A program made the position numbers and the translations under genes. A DNA stretch of 64,000 nt from Sphingobacterium faecium (lineage in GTDB: Bacteria > Bacteroidota > Bacteroidia > Sphingobacteriales > Sphingobacteriaceae): contig NZ_QBKH01000004.1 in the NCBI RefSeq assembly GCF_003054045.1, positions 248,001-312,000 of the forward strand, written 5' to 3'. This document shows positions 35,672 through 43,763 of the stretch, piece by piece (positions within the stretch are counted from its first letter, which is position 1; each line of letters starts with the position of its first letter). The notes beneath the pieces were generated by a model that did not search any database, was not told the DNA's origin, and was given only the letters and a program-made list of their open reading frames with translations.

Positions 35672-35694
35672 AAGCTACCTCGGTAGCTTCTTTT
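35672..35694. terminator. Bidirectional terminator between ytxJ and the S4 gene
   Basis: AAGCTACC and GGTAGCTT form an 8-bp stem (35672-35689) with a 2-base spacer, flanked by A-run and T-run. Confidence 0.65.
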
Positions 35695-35708
35695 ATTTTA
35701 TATATAGA

Positions 35709-36119
35709 TTAGTTTTTACCTTCATCTTCCCACCAGTCCTCTTTTAAGTCATCGATCTCACGACGATCTCTTTTAGTCGGTCTACCTGTACCGCGATCTC
35801 TTTTAAGAATTGGAGCATGGAAAGCTGATTTGTAAGCTGAGGTTTCCTCCTCAGGAGTTAGATCTTCATAAAACTGTACCGCTGTCTTAGCATCTACTCT
35901 TCTTTCCAGAAGCCCTAAAACTTTGACTACCTTCCGTTCAATACCTTTCTGCACCTGATAGATTTCTCCAACTTTCACCACATACGAAGCCTTTATATTC
36001 TGTCCGTTCAATTTTACCCGACCAGCTTTACAAGCCTCAGTTGCCAAACTACGTGTTTTGAAAAGACGTATTGACCACAAATATTTATCGATTCGAAGTT
36101 TTTCAGTTTCTGTTGCCAT
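35709..36119 (-). CDS. RNA-binding S4 domain protein (HslR-like)
   Basis: I use the ATG at 36119 (MATETEKLRIDKYLW): a -7 box at 36125-36132 sits between it and an upstream ATG. The protein has 136 residues. The S4 domain comes first (RIDKYLWSIRLFKTRSLATEACKAGRVKLNG). A basic middle and an acidic Trp-rich tail (DWWEDEGKN) follow. HslR/Hsp15 homologs bind stalled 50S subunits carrying peptidyl-tRNA. Confidence 0.9.
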   Translation of the reverse strand: MATETEKLRIDKYLWSIRLFKTRSLATEACKAGRVKLNGQNIKASYVVKVGEIYQVQKGIERKVVKVLGLLERRVDAKTAVQFYEDLTPEEETSAYKSAFHAPILKRDRGTGRPTKRDRREIDDLKEDWWEDEGKN

Positions 36120-36124
36120 TTGTA

Positions 36125-36132
36125 CAAAAATA
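36125..36132 (-). promoter_or_regulatory. Promoter -7 box for the S4 gene
   Basis: Minus-strand TATTTTTG, five bases before the ATG at 36119. Predicts an almost leaderless transcript. -33 not clear. Confidence 0.45.
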
Positions 36133-36190
36133 GTCATAAAGACTTAAAATCTGCTTATTATGCATTATAAATTGAACAAATTTTAACATA

Positions 36191-36222
36191 TTTGTCTTCA
36201 ATAAATAGAACTAATAATTTTG
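36191..36222 (+). promoter_or_regulatory. Promoter for dapD
   Basis: TTTG (36191-36194), 20 bp, then TAATTTTG (36215-36222). Eleven bases precede the ATG. Confidence 0.65.
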
Positions 36223-36233
36223 AATTATAAAAG

Positions 36234-37052
36234 ATGGTTGATCAATTAAAAAAACTTATTGAAGATGCCTGGGAGGATAGACTACTTCTAGAATATAAAG
36301 AATATGCAGAGGCTATTCGTACAGTAATCTTAAAACTTGACGCTGGTGAATTGAGGGTTGCTGAACCTATCGGCACGAGATGGCATGTCAATGATTGGAT
36401 TAAAAAAGCTGTTATTTTATATTTCCCTATTCGTGAAATGAGTGAATCAACTGCTGGTCCTTTTGTTTACTACGATAAAATGAAATTAAAAACGAACTAC
36501 AAAGAAATTGGTGTTCGTGTTGTTCCCGGTGCTTCTGCTCGCTTAGGAGCGTATTTAGCAAAAGGTGTTATCTTAATGCCTTCGTATGTCAATATTGGTG
36601 CTTATGTAGGAGAAGGTACCATGGTGGACACATGGGCTACTGTTGGTTCTTGTGCACAAATTGGTAAAAACGTTCACTTAAGTGGTGGTGTTGGTATTGG
36701 TGGTGTATTGGAACCTGTACAAGCTGCTCCAGTAATCATCGAAGACAATGTATTTGTTGGTTCTAGAGCTATCGTTGTGGAAGGTATCCGCGTTGAAACT
36801 GAAGCTGTATTAGGTGCGAATGTTGTCTTAACAGCATCAACTAAAATCATTGATGTATCTGGTCCTGAACCGGTCGAATACAAAGGTTATGTTCCTGCTC
36901 GTTCTGTTGTGATCCCCGGTTCATACACGAAAAAATTTCCTGCTGGAGAGTATCAAGTTCCTTGCGCACTAATCATCGGTAAACGTAAAGAGTCTACAGA
37001 TAAGAAAACATCGTTAAACGATGCACTACGTGATCATAATGTAGCGGTATAG
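36234..37052 (+). CDS. dapD: Tetrahydrodipicolinate N-succinyltransferase
   Basis: The 272-residue left-handed beta-helix acyltransferase works in the succinyl branch of the lysine/diaminopimelate pathway. An N-terminal helical domain (LKKLIEDAWEDR, GTRWHVNDWIKKAVILYFPI) precedes hexapeptide repeats with NIGAYVGEGTMVDTWATVGS and GGVGIGGVLEP, and the C-terminal VPARSVVIPGSY. It is 20 bases upstream of tsaC. Confidence 0.96.
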   Translation: MVDQLKKLIEDAWEDRLLLEYKEYAEAIRTVILKLDAGELRVAEPIGTRWHVNDWIKKAVILYFPIREMSESTAGPFVYYDKMKLKTNYKEIGVRVVPGASARLGAYLAKGVILMPSYVNIGAYVGEGTMVDTWATVGSCAQIGKNVHLSGGVGIGGVLEPVQAAPVIIEDNVFVGSRAIVVEGIRVETEAVLGANVVLTASTKIIDVSGPEPVEYKGYVPARSVVIPGSYTKKFPAGEYQVPCALIIGKRKESTDKKTSLNDALRDHNVAV

Positions 37053-37072
37053 TATTTTATATAATTAAAAAA

Positions 37073-37651
37073 ATGAGTGAATTTGTAGATAGAAATGATA
37101 TTAACCAGGCTTTAGAAGTACTCAAGAGTGGCGGTTTGATTCTTTACCCAACAGATACGATCTGGGGTATAGGTTGTGACGCAACAAATCCTGAGGCTGT
37201 AGAAAAAGTTTTTCAGTTAAAAGGTAGGGGAAAAGAAAAGAGCCTTATTGTTTTACTACATAATGAAAATCAATTGGCAAGTTACGTGACTGAAATTCCA
37301 GAAGTAGCTTACCAATTGATTGAATATACCGAGAAGCCGCTTACGATCGTTTATTCCGCAGCTAAAAACTTAGCGCCTAATGTGATTGCAGAAGATGGTT
37401 CAATCGGAATTCGCATTGTAAACCATGATTTTTGTCAACAGCTCTTACAGCGCTTTAGAAAACCATTGGTATCTACATCTGCTAATATCAGCGGACAATC
37501 TTCGCCGACATGCTTTGACGACATCGCTGAAGAAATAAAAGAGCAGGTAGACTATGTGGTCAAATATGGTCAACATGTCAAAAGTGATGGTAAGTCTTCA
37601 AGCGTAATGAAGTTGGATCCTAGCGGAAAGTTTGAATTTATCCGAAAATAA
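37073..37651 (+). CDS. tsaC: L-threonylcarbamoyladenylate synthase (TsaC/Sua5 family)
   Basis: The 192-residue YrdC-fold enzyme makes threonylcarbamoyl-AMP for t6A modification. Seen are GGLILYPTDTIWGIGCDA, FQLKGRGKEKSLIVLL with the Lys/Arg pocket, and PLVSTSANISGQSSP. It lacks the C-terminal Sua5 domain, so it is the short TsaC form. Its substrate-using partner TsaE is at 24606. Confidence 0.93.
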   Translation: MSEFVDRNDINQALEVLKSGGLILYPTDTIWGIGCDATNPEAVEKVFQLKGRGKEKSLIVLLHNENQLASYVTEIPEVAYQLIEYTEKPLTIVYSAAKNLAPNVIAEDGSIGIRIVNHDFCQQLLQRFRKPLVSTSANISGQSSPTCFDDIAEEIKEQVDYVVKYGQHVKSDGKSSSVMKLDPSGKFEFIRK

Positions 37652-37658
37652 GGTGAAC

Positions 37659-38066
37659 ATGAAAAAATTAATATTATTCGCAACGTTAGCATTTGGCTTT
37701 TCATGGAATAGTCAAGCGCAACAAAAAGAAATTACACCTGCTAAAGTTGGTGTACAATATGGCAAAAAGGTTGATAACTCTAATGCGGTTACAGTTGACA
37801 AATTGGAAAAATCGTTGGAGACATCAGCTAAATTTACAGGTAAAGTAACTGGCAAAGTTGTTGAAGTTTGCAAAAAAAAGGGCTGTTATTTGACACTTGA
37901 GAGAACAGGAGACAAAGAACCTGTGATGGTTCGCTTTACCGACTATAGCTATTTTGTACCCACTGACCTCATCGGAAAAAATGTAGTTCTAGATGGCTAC
38001 GCAAAAGTCAAAGAAGCGACAAACGAAATCACTTTTGTTGCAGACGGCGTATTGGTGGTAAAATAA
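37659..38066 (+). CDS. DUF4920 exported protein
   Basis: From the ATG at 37659 the protein has 135 residues with a signal peptide (KLILFATLAFGFSWNSQAQ). The domain body (FTGKVTGKVVEVCKKKGCYLTL, then RFTDYSYFVPTDLIGKNVVLDG) matches DUF4920, an OB-fold-like small domain with a conserved C-x-x-x-G-C pair. Function unknown; the two Cys could bind metal or redox-cycle. It follows tsaC by seven bases. Confidence 0.85.
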   Translation: MKKLILFATLAFGFSWNSQAQQKEITPAKVGVQYGKKVDNSNAVTVDKLEKSLETSAKFTGKVTGKVVEVCKKKGCYLTLERTGDKEPVMVRFTDYSYFVPTDLIGKNVVLDGYAKVKEATNEITFVADGVLVVK

Positions 38067-38085
38067 ACGTACTATAAAAAGACTG

Positions 38086-38120
38086 AACAGGCTAATTCCA
38101 ATCGAATTAGCCTGTTTTTA
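38086..38120 (+). terminator. Terminator of the dapD-tsaC-DUF4920 unit
   Basis: A perfect 13-bp stem (38086-38098 with 38104-38116) with a 5-nt loop and T5 end. Confidence 0.85.
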
Positions 38121-38155
38121 TTTGTAGCATTTATTAAATAAGCTTGATACCTTTG
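38121..38155 (+). promoter_or_regulatory. Promoter for folP
   Basis: TTTG (38121-38124), 23 bp, then TACCTTTG (38148-38155). The spacing is a little long. The -7 box overlaps the region after a TTG at 38144, which excludes that TTG as start and favours the ATG at 38162. Confidence 0.5.
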
Positions 38156-38161
38156 TGTACG

Positions 38162-39004
38162 ATGAAAATGATCCATACCACAGCCGCTCAATCGATCAAC
38201 TTAAAAGGTCAAATAATGACATTTGATCGCCCCATCATCATGGGAATATTAAATGTGACGCCAGACTCTTTTTTTGATGGGGGACAAAATAATACGATAG
38301 AACAAATACTTATCCAGACCAGAAAGTTACTTGAAGAAGGCGCTGACATCATCGACATTGGGGCTTATTCTTCACGACCTGGAGCAGCATTGATCAGTTC
38401 TCAAGAAGAGCTGGATCGAGCACTACCCGCTATCGCTGCCCTAGTCAGTACCTTTCCAGATGCCATACTATCTATAGATACTTTCCGAGCAGATGTGGCC
38501 GAGGCCTGTATACATGCTGGTGTACATCTCATAAACGATGTATCTGGAGGCACTATAGATCCTCTTATGTTCGAAACCGTAGCGAAATTGCAGGTCCCGT
38601 ATATTTTGATGCATATGCGCGGCATCCCTGAAAATATGCAACAATTAACCGCATATCAGGATATCGTCACTGATGTCGCTACCTATTTTGGACAAAAAAT
38701 TGCAGCTTTACGAAAACTCGGGGTGAAAGACATCATCCTTGACCCTGGCTATGGTTTCGCAAAAACAATAGAACAAAATTATGAACTGCTACATCGCGTC
38801 GATGAGCTCCATTATTTTGGCCTTCCATTACTAGGGGGAATCTCCCGAAAATCTATGATCTATAAAAAATTGGGAATAACTCCACAAGAAGCCCTAAATG
38901 GAACAACAGCCCTCCATACTTTACTCCTCAGCAAAGGCGTACAGTTGTTGCGTGTGCATGATGTTAAAGAGGCTAAACAGATCGTAGATCTATTGTTTAG
39001 TTAA
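38162..39004 (+). CDS. folP: Dihydropteroate synthase
   Basis: The TIM-barrel enzyme condenses p-aminobenzoate with the pterin pyrophosphate in folate synthesis. It shows IMGILNVTPDSFFDGG, DIGAYSSRPGA, LINDVSGG, ILMHMRG, DPGYGFAKT and LLGGISRKSMI, all in family order. I take the ATG at 38162 (280 residues); ATG 38168 or one 24 codons in are alternatives. The gene stands alone between two terminators. Confidence 0.95.
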   Translation: MKMIHTTAAQSINLKGQIMTFDRPIIMGILNVTPDSFFDGGQNNTIEQILIQTRKLLEEGADIIDIGAYSSRPGAALISSQEELDRALPAIAALVSTFPDAILSIDTFRADVAEACIHAGVHLINDVSGGTIDPLMFETVAKLQVPYILMHMRGIPENMQQLTAYQDIVTDVATYFGQKIAALRKLGVKDIILDPGYGFAKTIEQNYELLHRVDELHYFGLPLLGGISRKSMIYKKLGITPQEALNGTTALHTLLLSKGVQLLRVHDVKEAKQIVDLLFS

Positions 39005-39016
39005 CCTTTTTTATAC

Positions 39017-39046
39017 ATAAAAGGCTTGAATAATCAAGCCTTTTAT
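39017..39046. terminator. Bidirectional terminator between folP and murF
   Basis: A 13-bp perfect stem (39017-39029 with 39034-39046), 4-nt loop, A- and T-rich ends. Confidence 0.85.
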
Positions 39047-39072
39047 TATTTATACAATTTAATATCAATATA

Positions 39073-40374
39073 TTACAACACTTCCATCAGCTTTTCAAAA
39101 GCCATTCCTCGGGATGCTTTCAACAGGATAGTTGCACCCGAGATGGGATGGATGGATAGGCTCGATTTCACATCATCGGTCGTTTCAAAAAACTCCGCAT
39201 CGCCATCTTTGTGTTCATAAAATGCTTTGCCGACGAAAATCAAGCGTGCTCCTACAATTGTTTTGGCAAGATCTACCACTTTTTGATGTTCAAAAGAAGA
39301 TTCATCTCCAAGCTCAAACATATCACCCAAGATAATGACTTTCTGCTCAGCTTCGATGATGCCCATATTAGCCAATGCGGCCTCCATACTCGTTGCATTT
39401 GCATTATAATAATCACAGATCACGGTATTGCGGTCTGTCTTTGTTATCTGAGAACGATTATTAGTAGGTGTATATTCCGAAATGGCTGCGTTGATAAGCC
39501 CAAGAGGAACATCAAAATAATGTCCCAGTGCTATCGCTGCTAAGAAATTTTCTGTATTGTAAGAACCCGTTAATTGGGTATCTGCTTGAAAGACTTCTTC
39601 CGATTGTTGAAGATGCCATTCAATTTGCAATAATGGATTTGCCTTGATCAAATGGCCAATGATCGCATTAGACTCGGAAAAACCATATGTTACCACTTCA
39701 TTGATATGTCGTTGTGCGGCCATTTCTTTCAAAAAAGAATTATCCCCCTGCAGAAACAATGTTCCCTGATGATCTTGTAGCCAATCATACAGTTCTCCTT
39801 TTGTTTTCTTCACCCCCTCGAAAGAACCAAATCCTTCCAAGTGCGCTTTACCTACATTAGAGATCAGCCCATGAGTAGGTGCTGCAATCTGGCATAAAAA
39901 ATCAATTTCACCAAGATGATTTGCCCCCATTTCGATGATAGCGATTTCGATTGTCTGATCAATCGCCAACAAGGTCAAAGGAACGCCTATATGGTTATTC
40001 AAATTTCCTTTAGTCGCATAGGTGTTATAGGTTTTGGACAGGACAGCATTCAACAACTCTTTCGTAGTGGTCTTACCATTGGTACCTGTGACACCAATAA
40101 AAGGAATCTTAAATTGTTGGCGATGATAATGTGCCAAAGCCTGTAAGGTTTCTAAAACATCATCAACGAGTATAAATCGATCATCTTTTTTGTATTGGGC
40201 CTCATCAATAATCACATAGCGAGCACCAGAAACCAGCGCATGTTCTGCAAATTCATTTCCATTAAAATTGGCTCCTTTTAAAGCAAAAAAGAGTGAATCG
40301 GGTAAGATATGACGTGTATCCGTTGATACAGTAGGATATTGTTTGAATATGTTGTACAGTGCTTGCAGTTCCAT
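39073..40374 (-). CDS. murF: UDP-MurNAc-tripeptide-D-alanyl-D-alanine ligase
   Basis: From the ATG at 40374 (MELQALYNIFKQYP) the ligase has 433 residues. It adds D-Ala-D-Ala to the peptidoglycan precursor. Motifs are the P-loop GVTGTNGKTTTKELL, IEMGANHLGEIDFLCQIAAPTHGLISNVGKAH (in part), and the C-terminal ILGDMFELGDES. The frame extends 16 codons further up, but without homology. It is away from any mur cluster. Confidence 0.94.
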   Translation of the reverse strand: MELQALYNIFKQYPTVSTDTRHILPDSLFFALKGANFNGNEFAEHALVSGARYVIIDEAQYKKDDRFILVDDVLETLQALAHYHRQQFKIPFIGVTGTNGKTTTKELLNAVLSKTYNTYATKGNLNNHIGVPLTLLAIDQTIEIAIIEMGANHLGEIDFLCQIAAPTHGLISNVGKAHLEGFGSFEGVKKTKGELYDWLQDHQGTLFLQGDNSFLKEMAAQRHINEVVTYGFSESNAIIGHLIKANPLLQIEWHLQQSEEVFQADTQLTGSYNTENFLAAIALGHYFDVPLGLINAAISEYTPTNNRSQITKTDRNTVICDYYNANATSMEAALANMGIIEAEQKVIILGDMFELGDESSFEHQKVVDLAKTIVGARLIFVGKAFYEHKDGDAEFFETTDDVKSSLSIHPISGATILLKASRGMAFEKLMEVL

Positions 40375-40510
40375 TGTAAAAACTTTTATGTGATTGCATT
40401 TATAAGAGCAATCATAAAACAAACTTAGATAAATTTGCTTTTATACCCAATTATAATCTTACTAAAGATAACAAGTACTTAGGTCCCCTTCCGAGGAGCT
40501 ACATAACAGA

Positions 40511-41413
40511 TTATAGATTTTTAGTTAGAAATGAAATGATTTTATCGATCATGGGTTCAAACCATGGATTAAAAAACCAAAAGGTATGCGGAGAGTCTTT
40601 AAATGTAAAAACCTCTGTATAGATCCCTAAATCATGCATCTTGCGTATCATATCATCTCTCCCTGCGTGAAAACGGGGTATGGAGCTATTCAAAAATAAT
40701 GTCTTTGCCGTGAAGGCATTGACTTGATACAAAGGTGAGGCTTTTTCCCATTGTGTAGGCTCCTGATCATATGTTCCTCCTAGCCAAAATGAAGCCATCT
40801 CCCCTTCTTCAGATTCTGGATGATTAAAAGCGACAATCCCGTCAATGTTGACAACTGCCTGAACAGATGCTCCTTTATTTGCAGCTGTATTTGTCCCCAA
40901 CAAACTGGCTAGCTGTCCACCAGACGAAGTACCGATCACCGCAATTCGAGCCGTATCGATCGGCAATTGCTTCTGGCTTTTAGCCCATAAGACGGCATCC
41001 ATTAAATCTGTATATGCAGCTGGAAATTTAGCTTCTAACGAAAGCCTATATTCCACAGTCAATACCAAAAATTGATGCGCTAAGGCATTTGCCATCGTTG
41101 CCATCATTTCTTTATTGCCAGAACGCCATCCCCCTCCATGTATTAAAATGAGACAAGGATAACGGATGTCAAAATTTTTCGGAAGGTAGGCATCCAAGGA
41201 TAATATCCTATCATCTGTTTTTTTATATGGGATTTGACGAATAGTCAAAACTGTAGTGTCTACTTTTTCTGCCAAAGTAATATGAGGTCTTCTCTTACTT
41301 TCCTTAGCAAAAGTACCGTGTACTGTAAAAGAAGTATCAACCTTCCTGATCTCCTGCGCATGGACCAGAAAACACAAACTATTAAAAATAAGGAGTAAAA
41401 AACTACCTTTCAT
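40511..41413 (-). CDS. Exported alpha/beta hydrolase of the pectin locus
   Basis: From the ATG at 41413 the protein has 300 residues and a signal peptide (MKGSFLLLIFNSLCFLVHAQ). LILIHGGGWRSGN gives the oxyanion loop, VIGTSSGGQLASLLG the nucleophile Ser, RFHAGRDD the acid and SPHTFWFF the His. This fits the BD-FAE/acetylesterase group. It lies 74 bases downstream of the first pectin methylesterase on the same strand, so it probably removes acetyl or other esters from pectin. Confidence 0.85.
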   Translation of the reverse strand: MKGSFLLLIFNSLCFLVHAQEIRKVDTSFTVHGTFAKESKRRPHITLAEKVDTTVLTIRQIPYKKTDDRILSLDAYLPKNFDIRYPCLILIHGGGWRSGNKEMMATMANALAHQFLVLTVEYRLSLEAKFPAAYTDLMDAVLWAKSQKQLPIDTARIAVIGTSSGGQLASLLGTNTAANKGASVQAVVNIDGIVAFNHPESEEGEMASFWLGGTYDQEPTQWEKASPLYQVNAFTAKTLFLNSSIPRFHAGRDDMIRKMHDLGIYTEVFTFKDSPHTFWFFNPWFEPMIDKIISFLTKNL

Positions 41414-41487
41414 GATTTTGAAATTTTTATTGCTTATCCGTTTCAACGGTAAAAAAGCTGATTAAAGACATCATTCTATGGATCAAT

Positions 41488-42474
41488 TCAATTGCTATTT
41501 TCTGTTGGTTTCCAATCTGTAAATATCGATGAAAGACTGGGTTGCTTATAGTTATTATTTAGGATCTGCTTAGACCAAGGAACACGTTTGGACAACTGTT
41601 TAAACCCCTCTCCTCTGCAGTTAATTTCTAAAAAAACCGCTGTTTTATATTTATCCGGAAACATGGTATCTCCATTCCATGGATCCCAACCTTCAGCGAC
41701 TATATGTGAGCCCAAGTTGCAGGCATAGAACAGCACTTTAGCATTAGAGCGCCATGGTCTCCCCAAATAAACCTGATTTACTTGTTCATTTTTTGCACGC
41801 AGATCACAATTTAAAAATACAAATCCATAAGGGTGATCCTGTGAGTTTGAAGGTGCGGTGATATAAGAGTTCTTTAAACTTTCAATCGTACATTTAGAAA
41901 AGACAGCTGTGGCTGCTCCAAATATAAAATCTGTGCTTCCGGAAATAAAACATTGGTCGATAAAATTTCTTGATCCTGCTCGCGCCAAATAAAAAGTATC
42001 TTGCCAACCTAGGATATTACAATTACGAATGTGCGTACGATCAGCATCAATATGCAGTGCCACAGCTTGCCCCTTTTCTCCAGCAGTATTCTGTATCGTC
42101 AGATTTTCAATGACACAGTCATTGCCTGCTACAAGAACCGTGTAGGAGGTATAAGTATTAAAAGGAGTTAGAAACTCATTTTGTACATTTCTTTTACCTG
42201 AATAATCGTCATTTGTAATGATGGTCGAATCTCTATCTTCCCCTACTATATGTATAAAATGTTTCCATGAGGGTATATTCAGCTTTTCATGATAAATCCC
42301 TTTGTGTACGAATATCGTAACTGGAGACTCGTAAAAATCCCGCACCGCATGGACCGCTTCTTGAATTGTTGGATATCCCTCTCCGTGCTGCCCTACGATG
42401 AGCATTTTCTTCTGTTGGGCACAACAAAAGATTACTAAAAAAAAGCAAAAGATACTGATAAGAAGTCTTTTCAT
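41488..42474 (-). CDS. Pectin methylesterase (CE8), first copy
   Basis: The 328-residue right-handed beta-helix enzyme has a signal peptide (KRLLISIFCFFLVIFCCAQ). CE8 motifs are GQAVALHIDADR, WQDTFYLARAGSR (Asp), STDFIFGAA (second Asp) and LGRPWR (Arg). It demethylates homogalacturonan so that polygalacturonase and pectate lyase can act. It is transcribed away from the second copy and shares the operator region 42580-42605. Confidence 0.93.
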   Translation of the reverse strand: MKRLLISIFCFFLVIFCCAQQKKMLIVGQHGEGYPTIQEAVHAVRDFYESPVTIFVHKGIYHEKLNIPSWKHFIHIVGEDRDSTIITNDDYSGKRNVQNEFLTPFNTYTSYTVLVAGNDCVIENLTIQNTAGEKGQAVALHIDADRTHIRNCNILGWQDTFYLARAGSRNFIDQCFISGSTDFIFGAATAVFSKCTIESLKNSYITAPSNSQDHPYGFVFLNCDLRAKNEQVNQVYLGRPWRSNAKVLFYACNLGSHIVAEGWDPWNGDTMFPDKYKTAVFLEINCRGEGFKQLSKRVPWSKQILNNNYKQPSLSSIFTDWKPTENSN

Positions 42475-42579
42475 ATTTATCCAACATCACATAAAAAAAG
42501 TAAGCCTATACCTATGGCAAAGGAAGCACTGGTTACAACAAGTTTACTGCTAATCGGACGCAATCACAAATCCTGATTA

Positions 42580-42605
42580 TGCAATCGTTCCCGAAAACGT
42601 TTGCA
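42580..42605. promoter_or_regulatory. Paired LacI-type operator between the two methylesterases
   Basis: TGCAATCGTT (42580-42589), six bases, then AACGTTTGCA (42596-42605): the halves match at 9 of 10 positions when inverted. On the minus strand the right half reads TGCAAACGTTTTCG, 13 of 14 matches to the LacI-family pattern TGNAANCGNTTNCA. It lies in the 212-base divergent region and can serve both genes. Confidence 0.68.
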
Positions 42606-42686
42606 TATTTTATGATAGGTGAAATCTCTTGATTCGTCTTTTTATTCCTTATTTTAGAGATATACCAATACCAGTAACCCGATCTC

Positions 42687-43661
42687 ATGATGTCAAAACG
42701 TATCATTTTTATTTTACTGATTACATTGCAATTGATACCTGTGTCCTATGCTCAAGAATATGATTACATCGTATCCAAAGAAGGGAATGGCGATTTTAGT
42801 ACAGTGCAAGAAGCAATAAATGCCACACCTGACTTTAGAAAAAAAGCTACCCGCATATTAATAAAAAAGGGCATCTATAAAGAAAAGATCATTATTGCGG
42901 GCTCCAAGCAACTTATTCAACTGATTGGCGAACCAAACCAACAAGTTGTCCTTACCTATGATGATTTCGCTCAGAAGAAAAACAGCTTTGGCGAAGAAAT
43001 GGGCACTTCAGGTTCATCAAGCATATCGATCTGCGGTGATGGTTTCTATGCTCAAAATATCACCTTTGAAAACTCTTCTGGACCCGTAGGACAAGCGGTA
43101 GCCGCATGGATAGCTGCCGATAAAGCTATTTTTCAAAATTGCATTTTCTTGGGTTTCCAAGATACGCTGTATACTTATGGCAAGGGTGCTCGACAGTTGT
43201 ATGTAAACTGTCATATCGAAGGCACAGTCGACTTTATCTTTGGCTCGTCTACGGTATGGTTTGAAAAATGCATTCTGCTTTGCAAGAATAGCGGTTATAT
43301 CACCGCAGCATCAACGCCTATAGACGTTAAAAACGGATATCTATTCCATAAGTGTCAGATCATCGGAGACCGATCTACAGGAAAATTTTATTTAGGACGG
43401 CCGTGGCGTCCCCATGCTAAAGTTATTTTTCAACACACGACATTGCCAAACTTTATTGATGAAGGCGGGTGGGACAACTGGCGCAATATTGAAAATGAAA
43501 AAACAGCATACTTTGCCGAATATGGAAATAAGGGACCTGGTAGCCAAGTGGAGAAACGCGTGCACTGGAGTCACCAGTTAACAGATTCCGAAGCGGCAAA
43601 ATATCAGATCAATACTTATTTTGATGACTGGGATCCCAGCGATATCATCAAAAACCCATGA
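42687..43661 (+). CDS. Pectin methylesterase (CE8), second copy
   Basis: The 324-residue protein has a signal peptide (SKRIIFILLITLQLIPVSYAQ) and the CE8 core: GPVGQAVAAWIAAD, FQDTLYTYGKGAR, GTVDFIFGSSTVWF and LGRPWRPHAK. All catalytic residues are present. It differs enough from the first copy to suggest distinct substrate patterns rather than recent duplication. It is a single-gene unit between two operator sites. Confidence 0.93.
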   Translation: MMSKRIIFILLITLQLIPVSYAQEYDYIVSKEGNGDFSTVQEAINATPDFRKKATRILIKKGIYKEKIIIAGSKQLIQLIGEPNQQVVLTYDDFAQKKNSFGEEMGTSGSSSISICGDGFYAQNITFENSSGPVGQAVAAWIAADKAIFQNCIFLGFQDTLYTYGKGARQLYVNCHIEGTVDFIFGSSTVWFEKCILLCKNSGYITAASTPIDVKNGYLFHKCQIIGDRSTGKFYLGRPWRPHAKVIFQHTTLPNFIDEGGWDNWRNIENEKTAYFAEYGNKGPGSQVEKRVHWSHQLTDSEAAKYQINTYFDDWDPSDIIKNP

Positions 43662-43665
43662 TTTA

Positions 43666-43682
43666 CCGGTAACGATTGCATA
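43666..43682 (+). promoter_or_regulatory. LacI-type operator upstream of the GH28-uxa operon
   Basis: CCGGTAACGATTGCATA contains the core AACGATTGCA (43671-43680). The 20-plus base block starting at 43665 is the same, except one base, as the minus strand upstream of susC. It lies about 84 bases before the GH28 start. Confidence 0.62.
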
Positions 43683-43763
43683 GATTTCACTTCGATTTCA
43701 TCGACAAAGATCGTACACTTGTGTTACATACAACCCAATTATAAACTTTAAGACTTCCTAATT

